This document shows positions 44,735 through 54,645 of a stretch of 64,000 nt of DNA, in pieces (position 1 is the first letter of the stretch; each line of letters begins with the position of its first letter). The DNA is taken from contig NZ_NBYX01000029.1 of the NCBI RefSeq assembly GCF_002099195.1, positions 1 to 64,000 on the forward strand, written 5' to 3'. Position numbers and translations under genes: made by a program. The notes beneath the pieces are model-generated. The model made no database searches. It was given only the letters and a program-made list of their open reading frames with translations, and was not told the DNA's origin. The stretch is from Burkholderia puraquae (lineage in GTDB: Bacteria > Pseudomonadota > Gammaproteobacteria > Burkholderiales > Burkholderiaceae).

Positions 44735-45148
44735 ATGTCCTTCAGACCAGGGACCATTCGAAGTCCGTCCGGAGCGGAACGCAGCGTATCGGGACTGAGC
44801 CGTATCGAGCTCGACCCGCAACAGGATCGCCACGCGCGTGCTGCGCTGGAGGCCTACGCGGATTCGGCCGCGGCCGAGATGCCGTGGCTGGCCGAGTGGC
44901 TCGACGAACGGCTGCGCGATGCTGCACAGGACGACGGCTCGGGCCTGACCTACTGCGGTGCGACGATCGAGCGCGTGTTCGATCTGGCGCAGGCATGGGC
45001 GGCGAGCCAGCCGGACTACGCGGCCACCGCGTGGGAGCGCGTGCGCGGCCAGCTGCAGCAGATGCTTGCACAACCGGCGCGTCCGGAACCGCTGTCGCAG
45101 CGCGTGCCGGCCGACGATGTCGCCGAGCCGGTGGCGGGCATCGACTAG
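44735..45148 (+). CDS. Hypothetical protein
   Basis: A 137-residue acidic, Ala/Gln-rich soluble protein with no signal peptide or membrane segment. The ribosome site GGGAGAGGAC lies a few bases before the ATG, and the frame has normal G/C third-position bias, supporting it as real. The middle (RHARAALEAYADSAAAEMPW and LAEWLDERLRDAAQDDGSGL) looks helical; the C-terminal AEPVAGID tail is likely disordered. I do not recognise a domain. It may be transcribed with, or separately from, the signalling genes beginning 270 bp downstream. Confidence 0.65.
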   Translation: MSFRPGTIRSPSGAERSVSGLSRIELDPQQDRHARAALEAYADSAAAEMPWLAEWLDERLRDAAQDDGSGLTYCGATIERVFDLAQAWAASQPDYAATAWERVRGQLQQMLAQPARPEPLSQRVPADDVAEPVAGID

Positions 45149-45416
45149 GCGCTCGATTGCGCGGCGGGAAGGATTATTCGAAGAAAAGACGGTAGTCCGC
45201 GCAATTTATTGGCGAATTTCATACTACTATGATGAAATCGCCGGTTCGTCCGTACCCCGTTTTTGAGATATTCAGCCGGGGTCGCCGGTTTGCGCAGGTG
45301 GCGCGAGCGGCGAACGACGGCTCGCCGGCCGGTATCCGGAAGCCGCGTGCGTGCTGCGCGGCCGGGTGGGGGCGGGGAGCTGAACTGGACGAATCGTTTT
45401 CGATTTGCGGGGTGCT

Positions 45417-46121
45417 ATGAGAATTGCTGTACTGGATGACGATCCGGCCCAGACGGATTTCGTCAGTCAAACGCTGACGGCCGTTGGCCATACGTGCTAT
45501 GCGTTCAAGGAAGGCAAGGCCCTGAAGAAGCGTCTGCAGCGCGAGACGTTCGATCTGCTGGTGCTCGACTGGAACGTGCCCGACATGTCCGGCGAGGAAG
45601 TGCTGAAGTGGGTGCGTGCCAATCAGACCGAGCACAGCCTGCCGATCATTTTCATGACGAGCCGCGACGACGAGGCCGGGATCACGCAGATCCTCAACGC
45701 CGGCGCCGACGATTACGTGGTCAAGCCCGTGTCGGGCCCGATCCTGCGTGCGCGCATCGGCTCGCTGCTGCGCCGCGCGTATCCGGTCAATGCCGAGGCC
45801 ACGGTCCGCGAATTCGATCAGTTCCGTTTCGACGTGAACCTGAAGCAGGCCTACGTCGGCGACAAGGCCGTGAGCCTCACGCAGAAGGAATTCGAACTCG
45901 CGCTGCTGCTGTTCCAGCACCTCGACCGGCCGCTGTCGCGCGCGCACATTCTCGATCTCGTGTGGAAACAGGCGACCGACATCCCGTCGCGCACGATGGA
46001 TACGCACATCTCGATGCTGCGCACCAAGCTCGGCCTGCGGCCCGAAAACGGCTATCGCCTCGCGCCGATCTACGGCTACGGCTACCGGCTCGAGCGGGTC
46101 GGCCAGGGAGAACCGGAGTGA
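45417..46121 (+). CDS. OmpR/PhoB-type response regulator
   Basis: A 234-residue two-component regulator. The receiver domain (1-120) has the acidic pair in VLDDDPAQ, phospho-acceptor Asp in LLVLDWNVPDMSG, the conserved Thr/Ser in FMTSRDDEAG and Lys in DYVVKPVSGP. The DNA-binding winged helix (about 135-228) includes LTQKEFELALLLFQHLDRPL and TMDTHISMLRTKLGLRPENG then YRLAPIYGYGYRLE. The ATG at 45417 is chosen over an in-frame TTG at 45405. Its stop overlaps the GTG of the FecR gene, and the CHASE2 kinase two genes on is its probable partner. Confidence 0.92.
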   Translation: MRIAVLDDDPAQTDFVSQTLTAVGHTCYAFKEGKALKKRLQRETFDLLVLDWNVPDMSGEEVLKWVRANQTEHSLPIIFMTSRDDEAGITQILNAGADDYVVKPVSGPILRARIGSLLRRAYPVNAEATVREFDQFRFDVNLKQAYVGDKAVSLTQKEFELALLLFQHLDRPLSRAHILDLVWKQATDIPSRTMDTHISMLRTKLGLRPENGYRLAPIYGYGYRLERVGQGEPE

Positions 46122-47479
46122 CCACGGGAATCACGCAGCGCACGGCGGGCCTGCGCACGGCAGCGCTGCGCGCAGCCTGCGCGGTCGCGTTTTCGTTCGC
46201 CGCGCAGCATGCAGTGGCCCAGCCGCCCGCGGCGGCGGGCAAGACGGTCGTCTACCGCACGCAGGCGGGCGACACGCTGTACGACGTCGCCGCACGCTAC
46301 CTGCAGGGCGCGGACGACTGGCAACTGCTTCAGCAGATCAACGGCGTGCCCGCACCGAAGCACCTGCAGCCCGGCATCGCGCTGAAGCTGCCGGTCGCGC
46401 GTCTGCGCAAGGAAAAGCTGACCGCACGCGTCATCGCGGTGCAGGGCACGGCCGAACGCGCGTCCGGCGACGCTTACGCGCCGCTCGCGAACGATGCGAC
46501 GCTCGCCGAGGGCGATCGCGTGCGCACGGGCCCGAACGGCTTCGTGACGATCGAGCTCGCCGACGGCACGCACATGAGCCTGCCGCCCGACAGCCAGCTC
46601 GACCTGAAGGCGCTGCGCCGCACGGTGCTGACCGGTACGCTCGATCGTGAGTTCATACTCACGCGCGGCTCGGTCGACAGCGAGGTCACTCATCTGAAGA
46701 AACGCGACGACCGCTTCCAGATCCGTTCACCGTCGGTCGTGGCCGGCGTGCGCGGCACGCACTTTCGCGTGAATTACGACGCGGCCGGCAATGCGTCGAC
46801 GCGCGTCGAAGTGCTCGATGGCACCGTCGGCGTCGCGGGCGGCCAGCAGCCGGCCGACCCGACGCTCGTGCATGCGAATTTCGGTAGCGTCGCGACATCG
46901 TCCGGCGCGGTCGGTGCGCCCGTCGAGCTGCTGCCTGCGCCGGCGCTCGCGCATCCCGACAAGGTGCAGGACGAGCCCGACGTCGCATTCGACGTCGCAC
47001 CGCTCGCACAGGCGCATGCGTACCGCGTGCAGCTCGCGCACGACGCGGGGCTGCTCGACCTGTTCCGCGAAACACGTACCGATTCGCCGCGCGCGGTCTT
47101 TCACGACGTACCGAACGGGAACTACTTCGTGCGGGTCGCCGCGATCGATTCGAACGGCCTCGAGGGCCGGCCGCGCACGTACGCGTTCGAACGCCGCGTG
47201 ATGGGGCTCGACGCGAGCGCGTCGCCGGGTGCCGGCGGCTATGAGTTCCGCTGGTCGCCGAACGGTTCGGGCAAGGATGCGCGCTACCGGTTCGTGCTGT
47301 CGCGCTCGAAGGACCTGAGCGCACCGGTCATCGACCAGGTTGGCCTGCATGCGCGCCAGATCACCGTCGCGCACCTGCCGCCGGGCGACTATTTCTGGGC
47401 CGTGACCGTCGAGGAGTTCGAAGGCGGCAAGTTCTACGAGAAGACCAGTCCGGTCAGCGCGTTCACGCTGTCGCGCTGA
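46118..47479 (+). CDS. Exported LysM-FecR domain protein
   Basis: A 453-residue periplasmic or surface protein starting at a GTG that overlaps the regulator stop. After a signal peptide ending HAVA comes a LysM domain (about 43-92; YRTQAGDTLYDVAARYLQGA, peptidoglycan binding), then a FecR domain (about 98-230; EGDRVRTGPNGFVTIELADG, VTHLKKRDDRFQIRSPSVVA with GVRGTHFRV), and a C-terminal region with two repeated beta-rich modules of fibronectin-like look (FDVAPLAQAHAYRVQLAHDA; YEFRWSPNGSGKDARYRFVL). Proteins of this type accompany CHASE2 sensors and probably present a wall signal to the kinase encoded next. Confidence 0.85.
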   Translation: MTTGITQRTAGLRTAALRAACAVAFSFAAQHAVAQPPAAAGKTVVYRTQAGDTLYDVAARYLQGADDWQLLQQINGVPAPKHLQPGIALKLPVARLRKEKLTARVIAVQGTAERASGDAYAPLANDATLAEGDRVRTGPNGFVTIELADGTHMSLPPDSQLDLKALRRTVLTGTLDREFILTRGSVDSEVTHLKKRDDRFQIRSPSVVAGVRGTHFRVNYDAAGNASTRVEVLDGTVGVAGGQQPADPTLVHANFGSVATSSGAVGAPVELLPAPALAHPDKVQDEPDVAFDVAPLAQAHAYRVQLAHDAGLLDLFRETRTDSPRAVFHDVPNGNYFVRVAAIDSNGLEGRPRTYAFERRVMGLDASASPGAGGYEFRWSPNGSGKDARYRFVLSRSKDLSAPVIDQVGLHARQITVAHLPPGDYFWAVTVEEFEGGKFYEKTSPVSAFTLSR

Positions 47480-47489
47480 TCCGCGGCGC

Positions 47490-49877
47490 ATGAAACCCGA
47501 TTCCGTTTCCCCGCGGCGGCACCTCGGCCGCCGCTTCCTGATCGAATGGATCGCGATCGGCTGCCTCGGGATCGCGGTGATCCTCGCGTGCGCGCTCGGC
47601 CGCCTGTCGTCGAGCGTCGATGGCCTGATCTACGACCGGCTACTGATGCTGCGCAGCCTGCCGCTGTCGCCCGACGTGGTCGTCGTCGACATCGACAACC
47701 AGAGCGTGACCGCGCTCGGCCGCTGGCCGTGGTCGCGCGACGTGCATGCGCGGCTGCTCGACACGCTGGCGCGCGCGCAGCCGGCCGCCGTCGTCTACGA
47801 CGTGCTGTTTACCGAACCGTCGCCGGAAGATCGCGCATTCGCGGACGCGATGAGCCGCGTGCCGACCTTCCTGCCCGTGCTGCTGAGCCCTGAGCAGGCC
47901 GACGGCTCGCGTGTGGTCGATCCGCCGGTGGCCGCGCTCGCGGCGCGCGCGGTGGGGCTCGGCCACATCAACCTCGAAGTCGACCGCGACGGCATCGTAC
48001 GCAGCGTTGCGCTGTTCGAAAGCGACGGCCGCGTACGCTGGCCGCAACTGATGGTGCCCGTGTATCGCACGATCCAGGCCGGCCGCCTGCATCCGGTCGG
48101 CGGCGCACCCGGCGCGCATGCGCACGACCTGTCGCGCGACGCAGCCGGCGAGGGCCGCTACCTGATCCCGTTCAGCCGCAACACGCCCGCGTACCCGACG
48201 CTGTCGTTCGACGACGTGCTCGAAGGGCGCGTGAAGCCCGACGCGCTGCGCGGCAAGATCGTCGTTGTCGGCGTGACGGCGTCGGGGCTGTACGACCGTT
48301 TCGCGACGCCCGTGTCCGGCGAGTTCGGGCCGCTCGCCGGCGTGTATATCCATGCCAACGTGCTCGACATGCTGGCGACCGGCAGCGCGATCTCGCCCGC
48401 GTCTCGCGCCGCGCTGTTCGTCGCGTCGCTGCTGCCGCTCGCCGTGCTGCTGGGCGGCTTCCTGATGCTGTCGCCGTGGCGCGCGCTGCTGCTGACGCTG
48501 AGCCTTGCCGTGCTCGCTGTCGTTGCGAGCCTGGCGCTGCTGTTCGAGGCGCGCATCTGGCTGTCGCCGGCGCCCGCGATTTTCGGGCTGGTCGCCGTCT
48601 ACCCGATCTGGAACTGGCGGCGCCTGGAAATGACGATGTCGTACCTGCGACGCGAGCTGCAGCGGCTCGCCGACGAGCCGCACCTGCTGCCCGAGGCGCC
48701 GCGCACGCGCAGCGTCGGCGGCGACGTGCTCGAGCGGCAGATGGCGCTGATGGCGCAAGCCGCGCAGCGCGTGCAGGACATGAAGCGCTTCGTGTGGGAC
48801 AGCCTCGACAGCATGCCCGAGCCGATCTTCGTGACCGACCTGGCCGGCACCGTGCTGATCGCGAACCATGCGGCCAAGCGCTACGGGTCACGCCTGTCGC
48901 TGCCGCTGCCGGAAGGTCGGCCGCTGCGCACCGCGCTCGGCGAGCTGACCTTCATGAAGACCGTCGACGGCAACACCGAACACGACGTGGCGATCCGCGA
49001 GCACTGGCCGGCGGTGCTCGACCCGACGCTCGAGGCCGAACACGACGCGATGGCGCGCGGCATCGAGGTGCGCGATCGCGACGGGCTCGACCATCTGCTA
49101 CGCTACGCAGCTTGCACGAACGCGCAGGGCCGCGTGACGGGCTGGATCGCCGGCCTCGTCGACGTGACCGAACTGCACGCGGCCGAGCGGCAGCGCGAGG
49201 AAGCGCTGCACCTGCTGTCGCACGACATGCGCTCGCCGCAGTCGTCGATTCTCGCGCTCGTCGAGATCGAGCGCGACCGCGCCGAGAGCGATGCGATGCG
49301 CGGGCTGCTCGCGCGGATCGAGCGCTATGCGCACCGTGCGCTGTCGCTGGCCGACGAGTTCGTGCAGCTGGCGCGTGCGGAGTCGCAGGTGTACCAGCTC
49401 GAGGTGACGAGCCTCGTCGACGTGTTGATCGATGCGAGCGACGAGGTGTGGCCGCAGGCGCAGGCGAAGCGTATCCGTGTCGACACCGACGTCGGCACCG
49501 GCATGTGCTGGGTGCGCGCGGACCGCTCGCTGATCACGCGCGCGTTCGTGAACCTGCTCAACAATGCAGTCAAATACAGTCCGTCCGATACCGTGATCAC
49601 GTGTACGCTGGCGGTCGAGCACGTGTCGAAACGGTTGTTCTGTACGATTCGCGATCAGGGATACGGCATTGCGCCGGAGGATCAGCGGCATCTGTTCGAG
49701 CGTTTCAAGCGATTCCATGCCGGCGAGCGGCCCGAAATCTCGGGTTCCGGGCTTGGCATGGCATTCGTGAAGACGGTCGTCACGCGCCATGGGGGCAGCG
49801 TGTCGGTCGACAGCGAGGTGGGTGTCGGCACCGCGGTGACGGTGTCGCTGCCCGCGATCGACGAGCCGTCCGCCTGA
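47490..49877 (+). CDS. CHASE2-domain sensor histidine kinase
   Basis: A 795-residue membrane kinase. An N-terminal helix is followed by a large periplasmic CHASE2 domain (about 40-290; LPLSPDVVVVDIDNQSVTAL then GRWPWSRDVHARLLD, and PDALRGKIVVVGVTASGLYD), three membrane helices (about 300-370), a PAS-like segment (DSMPEPIFVTDLAGTVLIAN), then the kinase core: H-box LLSHDMRSPQSSILALVEIE, N-box NLLNNAVKYSP, G1 DQGYGIAPEDQ and G2 GSGLGMAFVK. It starts 10 bp after the FecR gene and likely phosphorylates the OmpR-type regulator two genes upstream, sensing an envelope signal passed by the LysM-FecR protein. Confidence 0.92.
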   Translation: MKPDSVSPRRHLGRRFLIEWIAIGCLGIAVILACALGRLSSSVDGLIYDRLLMLRSLPLSPDVVVVDIDNQSVTALGRWPWSRDVHARLLDTLARAQPAAVVYDVLFTEPSPEDRAFADAMSRVPTFLPVLLSPEQADGSRVVDPPVAALAARAVGLGHINLEVDRDGIVRSVALFESDGRVRWPQLMVPVYRTIQAGRLHPVGGAPGAHAHDLSRDAAGEGRYLIPFSRNTPAYPTLSFDDVLEGRVKPDALRGKIVVVGVTASGLYDRFATPVSGEFGPLAGVYIHANVLDMLATGSAISPASRAALFVASLLPLAVLLGGFLMLSPWRALLLTLSLAVLAVVASLALLFEARIWLSPAPAIFGLVAVYPIWNWRRLEMTMSYLRRELQRLADEPHLLPEAPRTRSVGGDVLERQMALMAQAAQRVQDMKRFVWDSLDSMPEPIFVTDLAGTVLIANHAAKRYGSRLSLPLPEGRPLRTALGELTFMKTVDGNTEHDVAIREHWPAVLDPTLEAEHDAMARGIEVRDRDGLDHLLRYAACTNAQGRVTGWIAGLVDVTELHAAERQREEALHLLSHDMRSPQSSILALVEIERDRAESDAMRGLLARIERYAHRALSLADEFVQLARAESQVYQLEVTSLVDVLIDASDEVWPQAQAKRIRVDTDVGTGMCWVRADRSLITRAFVNLLNNAVKYSPSDTVITCTLAVEHVSKRLFCTIRDQGYGIAPEDQRHLFERFKRFHAGERPEISGSGLGMAFVKTVVTRHGGSVSVDSEVGVGTAVTVSLPAIDEPSA

Positions 49878-49914
49878 CAGGGCCGGGCACGACGGCAGGC
49901 ATTTGGGGAAAGCC

Positions 49915-50529
49915 ATGAGAAAGGAATGGGCAGCGGCCGCGCTGGCGGCGTCGCTGTTGACGGGTTGCGCCGGCGTGACGAGCGGCGTGAGCACGGTCGG
50001 GCAGCCGAGCGCGTTCGCATCCGGCGCGCACGGCTACGATTTCGTGCGGACGGCCGCACAGGCCGACGATGCCGAATACCGGCGGATCGAGACGCTCGTG
50101 CGTGACGAACTCGCGCACCGCGGCTTCGATGCGAAGCCGCTCGCGGCTGCGCGCTACCGGCTGTCGATCGCGTATGCAACGCAGCCGGCCGCGGTCGCGG
50201 CGAGCGCCGACGGGTGCGGTGCCGCGAGCAGCGCATGCGTGACGGTCGACGGGCCGGCGCCGTTCGCGCTGCCGTTCATGGGCCGCGTCTATCGCCATGT
50301 GCTGACGCTGCGTTTCGTCGACGCGAAATCGGGCGCGGACGTCTATCGCGTATCGGCCGCGCTGCGCGATCGCGACCCCGGTACACAGCAGGCCGTGCCG
50401 GCGCTCGTGAAGAGCGCGCTCGCGAAGGTGCCGTTCGGCGACGGCGGCGGCTGGCTCGTCAAGACGAAAAAAGACGACGCGGGCGGGATGCCGGGCGTCG
50501 TCTCGGTGAAGCCGGCCGAAGCACGCTGA
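49915..50529 (+). CDS. DUF4136 lipoprotein
   Basis: A 204-residue lipoprotein: signal peptide with lipobox LTGC, then a DUF4136-like domain with YDFVRTAAQADDAEYRRIET, LVRDELAHRGF, YRLSIAYAT, and YRHVLTLRFVDAKSGADVYR near the C-terminal half. Such lipoproteins are envelope components of unknown role. The ATG at 49915 follows GGGGAAAG; a TTG at 49903 is a weaker option. It lies 37 bp after the CHASE2 kinase in the same direction and may be co-transcribed. Confidence 0.78.
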   Translation: MRKEWAAAALAASLLTGCAGVTSGVSTVGQPSAFASGAHGYDFVRTAAQADDAEYRRIETLVRDELAHRGFDAKPLAAARYRLSIAYATQPAAVAASADGCGAASSACVTVDGPAPFALPFMGRVYRHVLTLRFVDAKSGADVYRVSAALRDRDPGTQQAVPALVKSALAKVPFGDGGGWLVKTKKDDAGGMPGVVSVKPAEAR

Positions 50530-50591
50530 GCGGCGGCCGGTGAGGTGAGGGCGGGGCCGCCGCGGGGCGAGCCCTTGTGCCCTTGCCGTGT

Positions 50592-51476
50592 TCAGTCGGC
50601 CGGGTGTGCGCCTCCGCGCGCGCGCAGGTACGCGTCGAATTCCGCGCCGACTTCCGCGTGGCGCAGTGCGAATTCGACCGTCGCCTTCAGGTAGCCGAGC
50701 TTGCTGCCGCAGTCGTAGCGCGTGCCCTGGTACTTGTAGGCGAGCACTTGTTCATCGGCGAGCAGTGCCTGGATTGCGTCGGTGAGCTGCAACTCGCCGC
50801 CCGCGCCGGGCTTCAGCGCGCGCAGGTGCTCGAAGATCCGCGGCTTCAGGATGTAGCGGCCGACCACGCCGAGGTTCGACGGCGCGACTTCCGGCGCCGG
50901 CTTCTCGATGATCGCCGACATCTTGACGATCGATTCCTCCCACTCCTTGCCGTCGACGATCCCGTACGACTTCGTCTCCGACGGCGGGATCTCTTCGACG
51001 CCGATCACCGAGCTGTGATAGTGGTCGAACACGTCGACCATCTGCTTCATCACGGGCGGGTTGCCGTCGAGCAGGTCGTCGGCGAGGATCACCGCGAACG
51101 GGTTGTCGGCCACGAGCTTTTCCGCGCACAGCACCGCGTGGCCGAGGCCGAGCGCTTCCGGCTGGCGTACGTAGAAGCAGTCGACATGGCTCGGCTTGAT
51201 GCTGCGCACGAGTTCGAGCAGCTTTTCCTTGCCGCGCGCCTCGAGTTCGGCCTCGACCTCGTACGACTTGTCGAAGTGGTCCTCGATCGCGCGCTTGCTG
51301 CGCCCGGTGACGAAGATCATCTCGGTAATGCCGGCGGCGATCGCTTCCTCGACTGCGTACTGGATCAGCGGCTTGTCGACGACCGGCAGCATTTCCTTCG
51401 GGCTTGCTTTCGTAGCCGGGAGGAACCGCGTGCCGAGACCGGCCACGGGGAACACCGCCTTGGTAACTTTCAACAT
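50592..51476 (-). CDS. galU: UTP-glucose-1-phosphate uridylyltransferase
   Basis: A 294-residue nucleotidyltransferase making UDP-glucose for lipopolysaccharide and exopolysaccharide. The nucleotide-binding opening is [20 protein letters not shown] then [20 protein letters not shown]. Further hallmarks are [61 protein letters not shown] and [13 protein letters not shown]. Length and motifs are complete. The short gap to valS contains no clear terminator. Confidence 0.96.
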   Translation of the reverse strand: MLKVTKAVFPVAGLGTRFLPATKASPKEMLPVVDKPLIQYAVEEAIAAGITEMIFVTGRSKRAIEDHFDKSYEVEAELEARGKEKLLELVRSIKPSHVDCFYVRQPEALGLGHAVLCAEKLVADNPFAVILADDLLDGNPPVMKQMVDVFDHYHSSVIGVEEIPPSETKSYGIVDGKEWEESIVKMSAIIEKPAPEVAPSNLGVVGRYILKPRIFEHLRALKPGAGGELQLTDAIQALLADEQVLAYKYQGTRYDCGSKLGYLKATVEFALRHAEVGAEFDAYLRARGGAHPAD

Positions 51477-51564
51477 GATCGAACCTTTATTCCTGTAATC
51501 GACTTGTCAGACGGGTCTATGTTCACGTTCGCATTATAGTGAACGCAAACGACCTTACGGTTTG

Positions 51565-54432
51565 TTACGCAGGCAACCGATCGAGCTGCGCGCGCAGTTT
51601 CTCGAGCGTGCTCTGGAATTCCGCGACGCGCTTTTGCTCCTGCTCGACCACGGCCGGCGGTGCCTTCGCGACGAACGCCTCGTTGCCGAGCTTCGCGTTG
51701 CACTTCGCGATTTCGCCCGTCAGGCGCGCGATTTCCTTCGACAGGCGCTCGCGCTCGGCCGCGACGTCGATCTCGACCTTCAGCACCAGCTTGTTCGGCC
51801 CGACGATCGCGATCGGCGCGCCGTGCGCTTCCTTGTCGAGCGTCGCTTCGTCCGCGAGGATCTGCACTTCCGACAGGCGGGCGAGGGCCTGGACGTACGG
51901 CGCGAACGAGCGCAGGCGTTCGGCATCGCCGGCTGCAAGCAGCGGCACCTTGGTTGCCGGCGACAGGCTCATCTCGCCGCGCAGGTTGCGGCACGCGTCG
52001 ACGATCGCCTTCAGGTCGGCCGCCCACTGCTCGGACGCCTCGTCGATCTTCTGCAGGTTCGCGACCGGGTACGCCTGCGTCATCAGCGACGCAACGCCCT
52101 CGGCCATGCCCTGCGGATAGCGGCCCGCGAGCGGCGCGACCTTCTGCCAGAGCGCTTCGGTGATGAACGGGATGATCGGGTGCGCGAGGCGCAGCACCGT
52201 TTCGAGCACGCGCAGCAGCGTGCGGCGCGTCGCGCGCTGCTGTTCCGGCGTGCCGTTCTGGATCTGCACCTTCGCGAGTTCGAGATACCAGTCGCAGTAC
52301 TCGTCCCACACGAACTTGTAGATGCTGCTGGCGATGTTGTCGAAGCGGTAATCGGCGAAGCCCTTCGCGATGTCCGCCTCGGTGCGCTGCAGCAGCGACA
52401 CGATCCAGCGGTCGGCCGCCGAGAAGTCGAGGTAGCCGCCCGGGCCGCAATCGCCCGCGCCGCAGACTTCCGGCTTGTCGCTGCCGCAATCGTGGCCTTC
52501 GCAGTTCATCAGCACGAAGCGCGTGGCGTTCCACAGCTTGTTGCAGAAGTTGCGATAGCCTTCGCAGCGTGCGAGGTCGAAGTTCACGTTGCGGCCGAGC
52601 GTCGCCATCGATGCCATCGTGAAGCGCAGCGCGTCGGTGCCGAACGCAGCGATGCCGTCCGGGAATTCCTTGCGCGTCTTCTTCTCGATCGTCGCGGCCT
52701 GCTTCGGGTTCATCAGGCCCGTCGTGCGTTTCGCGACCAGCGTGTCGAGGTCGATGCCGTCGACGATGTCGATCGGGTCGAGCGTGTTGCCCTTGCTCTT
52801 CGACATCTTCTGGCCTTCCGCGTCGCGCACGAGGCCGTGCACGTAGACGGTATGGAACGGCACCTGGCCCGTGAAGTGCGTGGTCATCATCACCATCCGG
52901 GCGACCCAGAAGAAGATGATGTCGAAGCCCGTGACGAGCACGGACGACGGCAGGAAGTGCTTCAGTTCAGGCGTTTCGTTCGGCCAGCCGAGCGACGAGA
53001 ACGGCACGAGCGCCGACGAGAACCACGTGTCGAGCACGTCTTCGTCGCGCTTCAGCGCCCCCGCATAACCCTTCGCGGCAGCCTGCGCGCGCGCTTCTTC
53101 CTCGTTGCGCGCGACGAACACCTCGCCGTTCTCGCCGTACCACGCGGGAATCTGGTGGCCCCACCACAGCTGGCGCGAGATGCACCAGTCCTGGATGTTC
53201 TCGAGCCACTGGTAATAGGTGGTCGTCCAGTTTTCCGGGACGAACTTGATCTGGCCGCTGCGCACGACGTCGAGCGACGTTTCCGTGATCGACTTGCCGG
53301 GATGGAACGTGCCTTCCGGCGCCGGCTTCGTCATCGCGACGAACCACTGGTCGGTCAGCATCGGCTCGATCACGACGCCCGTGCGGTCGCCGCGCGGCAC
53401 CATCAGCTTGTGCGGCTTCACCGAGTCGAGGAAGCCCTCCGCGTCGAGGTCGGCGACGATCGCCTTGCGCGCGTCGAAGCGGTCGAGGCCGCGATACTGC
53501 TCGGGGCCGTTGTCGTTGATCTTCGCGTCGAGCGTCAGGATCTCGATCGGTGCGAGCTTGTGGCGCTGGCCGACCTGGTAGTCGTTGAAGTCGTGCGCGG
53601 GCGTGACCTTCACGACGCCCGTACCGAACTCGCGGTCGACGTAGTCGTCGGCGATCACCGGGATTTCACGGCCCGTCAGCGGCAGCGTGACGAGCTTGCC
53701 GATCAGGTGCGCGTAGCGCTCGTCTTCCGGGTGGACCATCAGCGCGACGTCGCCGAGCATCGTTTCCGGGCGCGTCGTTGCAACGGTCAGCGAGCCCGAG
53801 CCGTCGACGAGCGGGTAGCGGATGTGCCACAGGTGGCCGTTTTCCTCTTCGCTCACGACTTCGAGATCCGACACGGCGGTCAGCAGCACCGGATCCCAGT
53901 TGACGAGGCGCTTGCCGCGATAGATCAGGCCCTGTTCATAGAGCGTGACGAACACGTCGCGCACGGCGCCCGACATCTTGTCGTCCATCGTGAAGTATTC
54001 GCGCGACCAGTCGGTCGACGCACCGAGACGGCGCACCTGGCCGGTGATCGTCGAACCGGATTTTTCCTTCCATTCCCACACGCGCTCGACGAACTTCTCG
54101 CGGCCGAGGTCGTGGCGCGACACGCCCTGCGCGTCGAGCTGGCGCTCGACGACGATCTGGGTCGCGATCCCCGCGTGGTCGGTGCCGGGCACCCACAGCG
54201 TGTTCTCGCCGAGCATCCGGTGGTAGCGGGCGAGGCCGTCCATGATCGTCTGGTTGAACGCGTGCCCCATATGCAGCGTGCCCGTCACGTTCGGCGGCGG
54301 CAACTGGATCGCGAAATCGGGGCGGGCCGGGTCGAATGCCGGGGCCGCATAGCCGCGTTTTTCCCACTCCGGCCCCCATTGGGACTCGATGGTGTGGGGT
54401 TCGAAACTCTTCGCAAGCGTGTTGTCGCTCAT
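51565..54432 (-). CDS. valS: Valyl-tRNA synthetase
   Basis: A 955-residue class I synthetase that charges tRNA-Val and edits mischarged Thr. HIGH-type motif: [25 protein letters not shown] motif: [17 protein letters not shown]. The editing domain contains [20 protein letters not shown], and the C-terminal coiled-coil arm ([20 protein letters not shown] onward to LDRLPA) is present. I chose [20 protein letters not shown] at 54432 over an extension of 16 residues. It is divergent from uvrD across 213 bp. Confidence 0.97.
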   Translation of the reverse strand: MSDNTLAKSFEPHTIESQWGPEWEKRGYAAPAFDPARPDFAIQLPPPNVTGTLHMGHAFNQTIMDGLARYHRMLGENTLWVPGTDHAGIATQIVVERQLDAQGVSRHDLGREKFVERVWEWKEKSGSTITGQVRRLGASTDWSREYFTMDDKMSGAVRDVFVTLYEQGLIYRGKRLVNWDPVLLTAVSDLEVVSEEENGHLWHIRYPLVDGSGSLTVATTRPETMLGDVALMVHPEDERYAHLIGKLVTLPLTGREIPVIADDYVDREFGTGVVKVTPAHDFNDYQVGQRHKLAPIEILTLDAKINDNGPEQYRGLDRFDARKAIVADLDAEGFLDSVKPHKLMVPRGDRTGVVIEPMLTDQWFVAMTKPAPEGTFHPGKSITETSLDVVRSGQIKFVPENWTTTYYQWLENIQDWCISRQLWWGHQIPAWYGENGEVFVARNEEEARAQAAAKGYAGALKRDEDVLDTWFSSALVPFSSLGWPNETPELKHFLPSSVLVTGFDIIFFWVARMVMMTTHFTGQVPFHTVYVHGLVRDAEGQKMSKSKGNTLDPIDIVDGIDLDTLVAKRTTGLMNPKQAATIEKKTRKEFPDGIAAFGTDALRFTMASMATLGRNVNFDLARCEGYRNFCNKLWNATRFVLMNCEGHDCGSDKPEVCGAGDCGPGGYLDFSAADRWIVSLLQRTEADIAKGFADYRFDNIASSIYKFVWDEYCDWYLELAKVQIQNGTPEQQRATRRTLLRVLETVLRLAHPIIPFITEALWQKVAPLAGRYPQGMAEGVASLMTQAYPVANLQKIDEASEQWAADLKAIVDACRNLRGEMSLSPATKVPLLAAGDAERLRSFAPYVQALARLSEVQILADEATLDKEAHGAPIAIVGPNKLVLKVEIDVAAERERLSKEIARLTGEIAKCNAKLGNEAFVAKAPPAVVEQEQKRVAEFQSTLEKLRAQLDRLPA

Positions 54433-54600
54433 GTTGGAAATCTGCCGAAAAATGCGTGAATTGGATGCCGAATCTGACAATTATAAATGGATGCACATCG
54501 ACCAGCCATCGCGTTGCCGGCGCGGGCCCGTCGCGACGCGGTCGCCACGCGGCTGCGACGGTCGATCGAACGGATCGGGAACGGCATCGCGCGGTCGACT

Positions 54601-54606
54601 TATAAT
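54601..54606 (+). promoter_or_regulatory. Consensus -10 hexamer upstream of uvrD
   Basis: TATAAT lies 40 bp before the uvrD ATG in the valS-uvrD divergent gap. No clear -35 match is seen at normal spacing. Confidence 0.4.
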
Positions 54607-54645
54607 GTCGGGTCCGCATTTTTCTCGCCCGTTAGCTGCCGCTCC

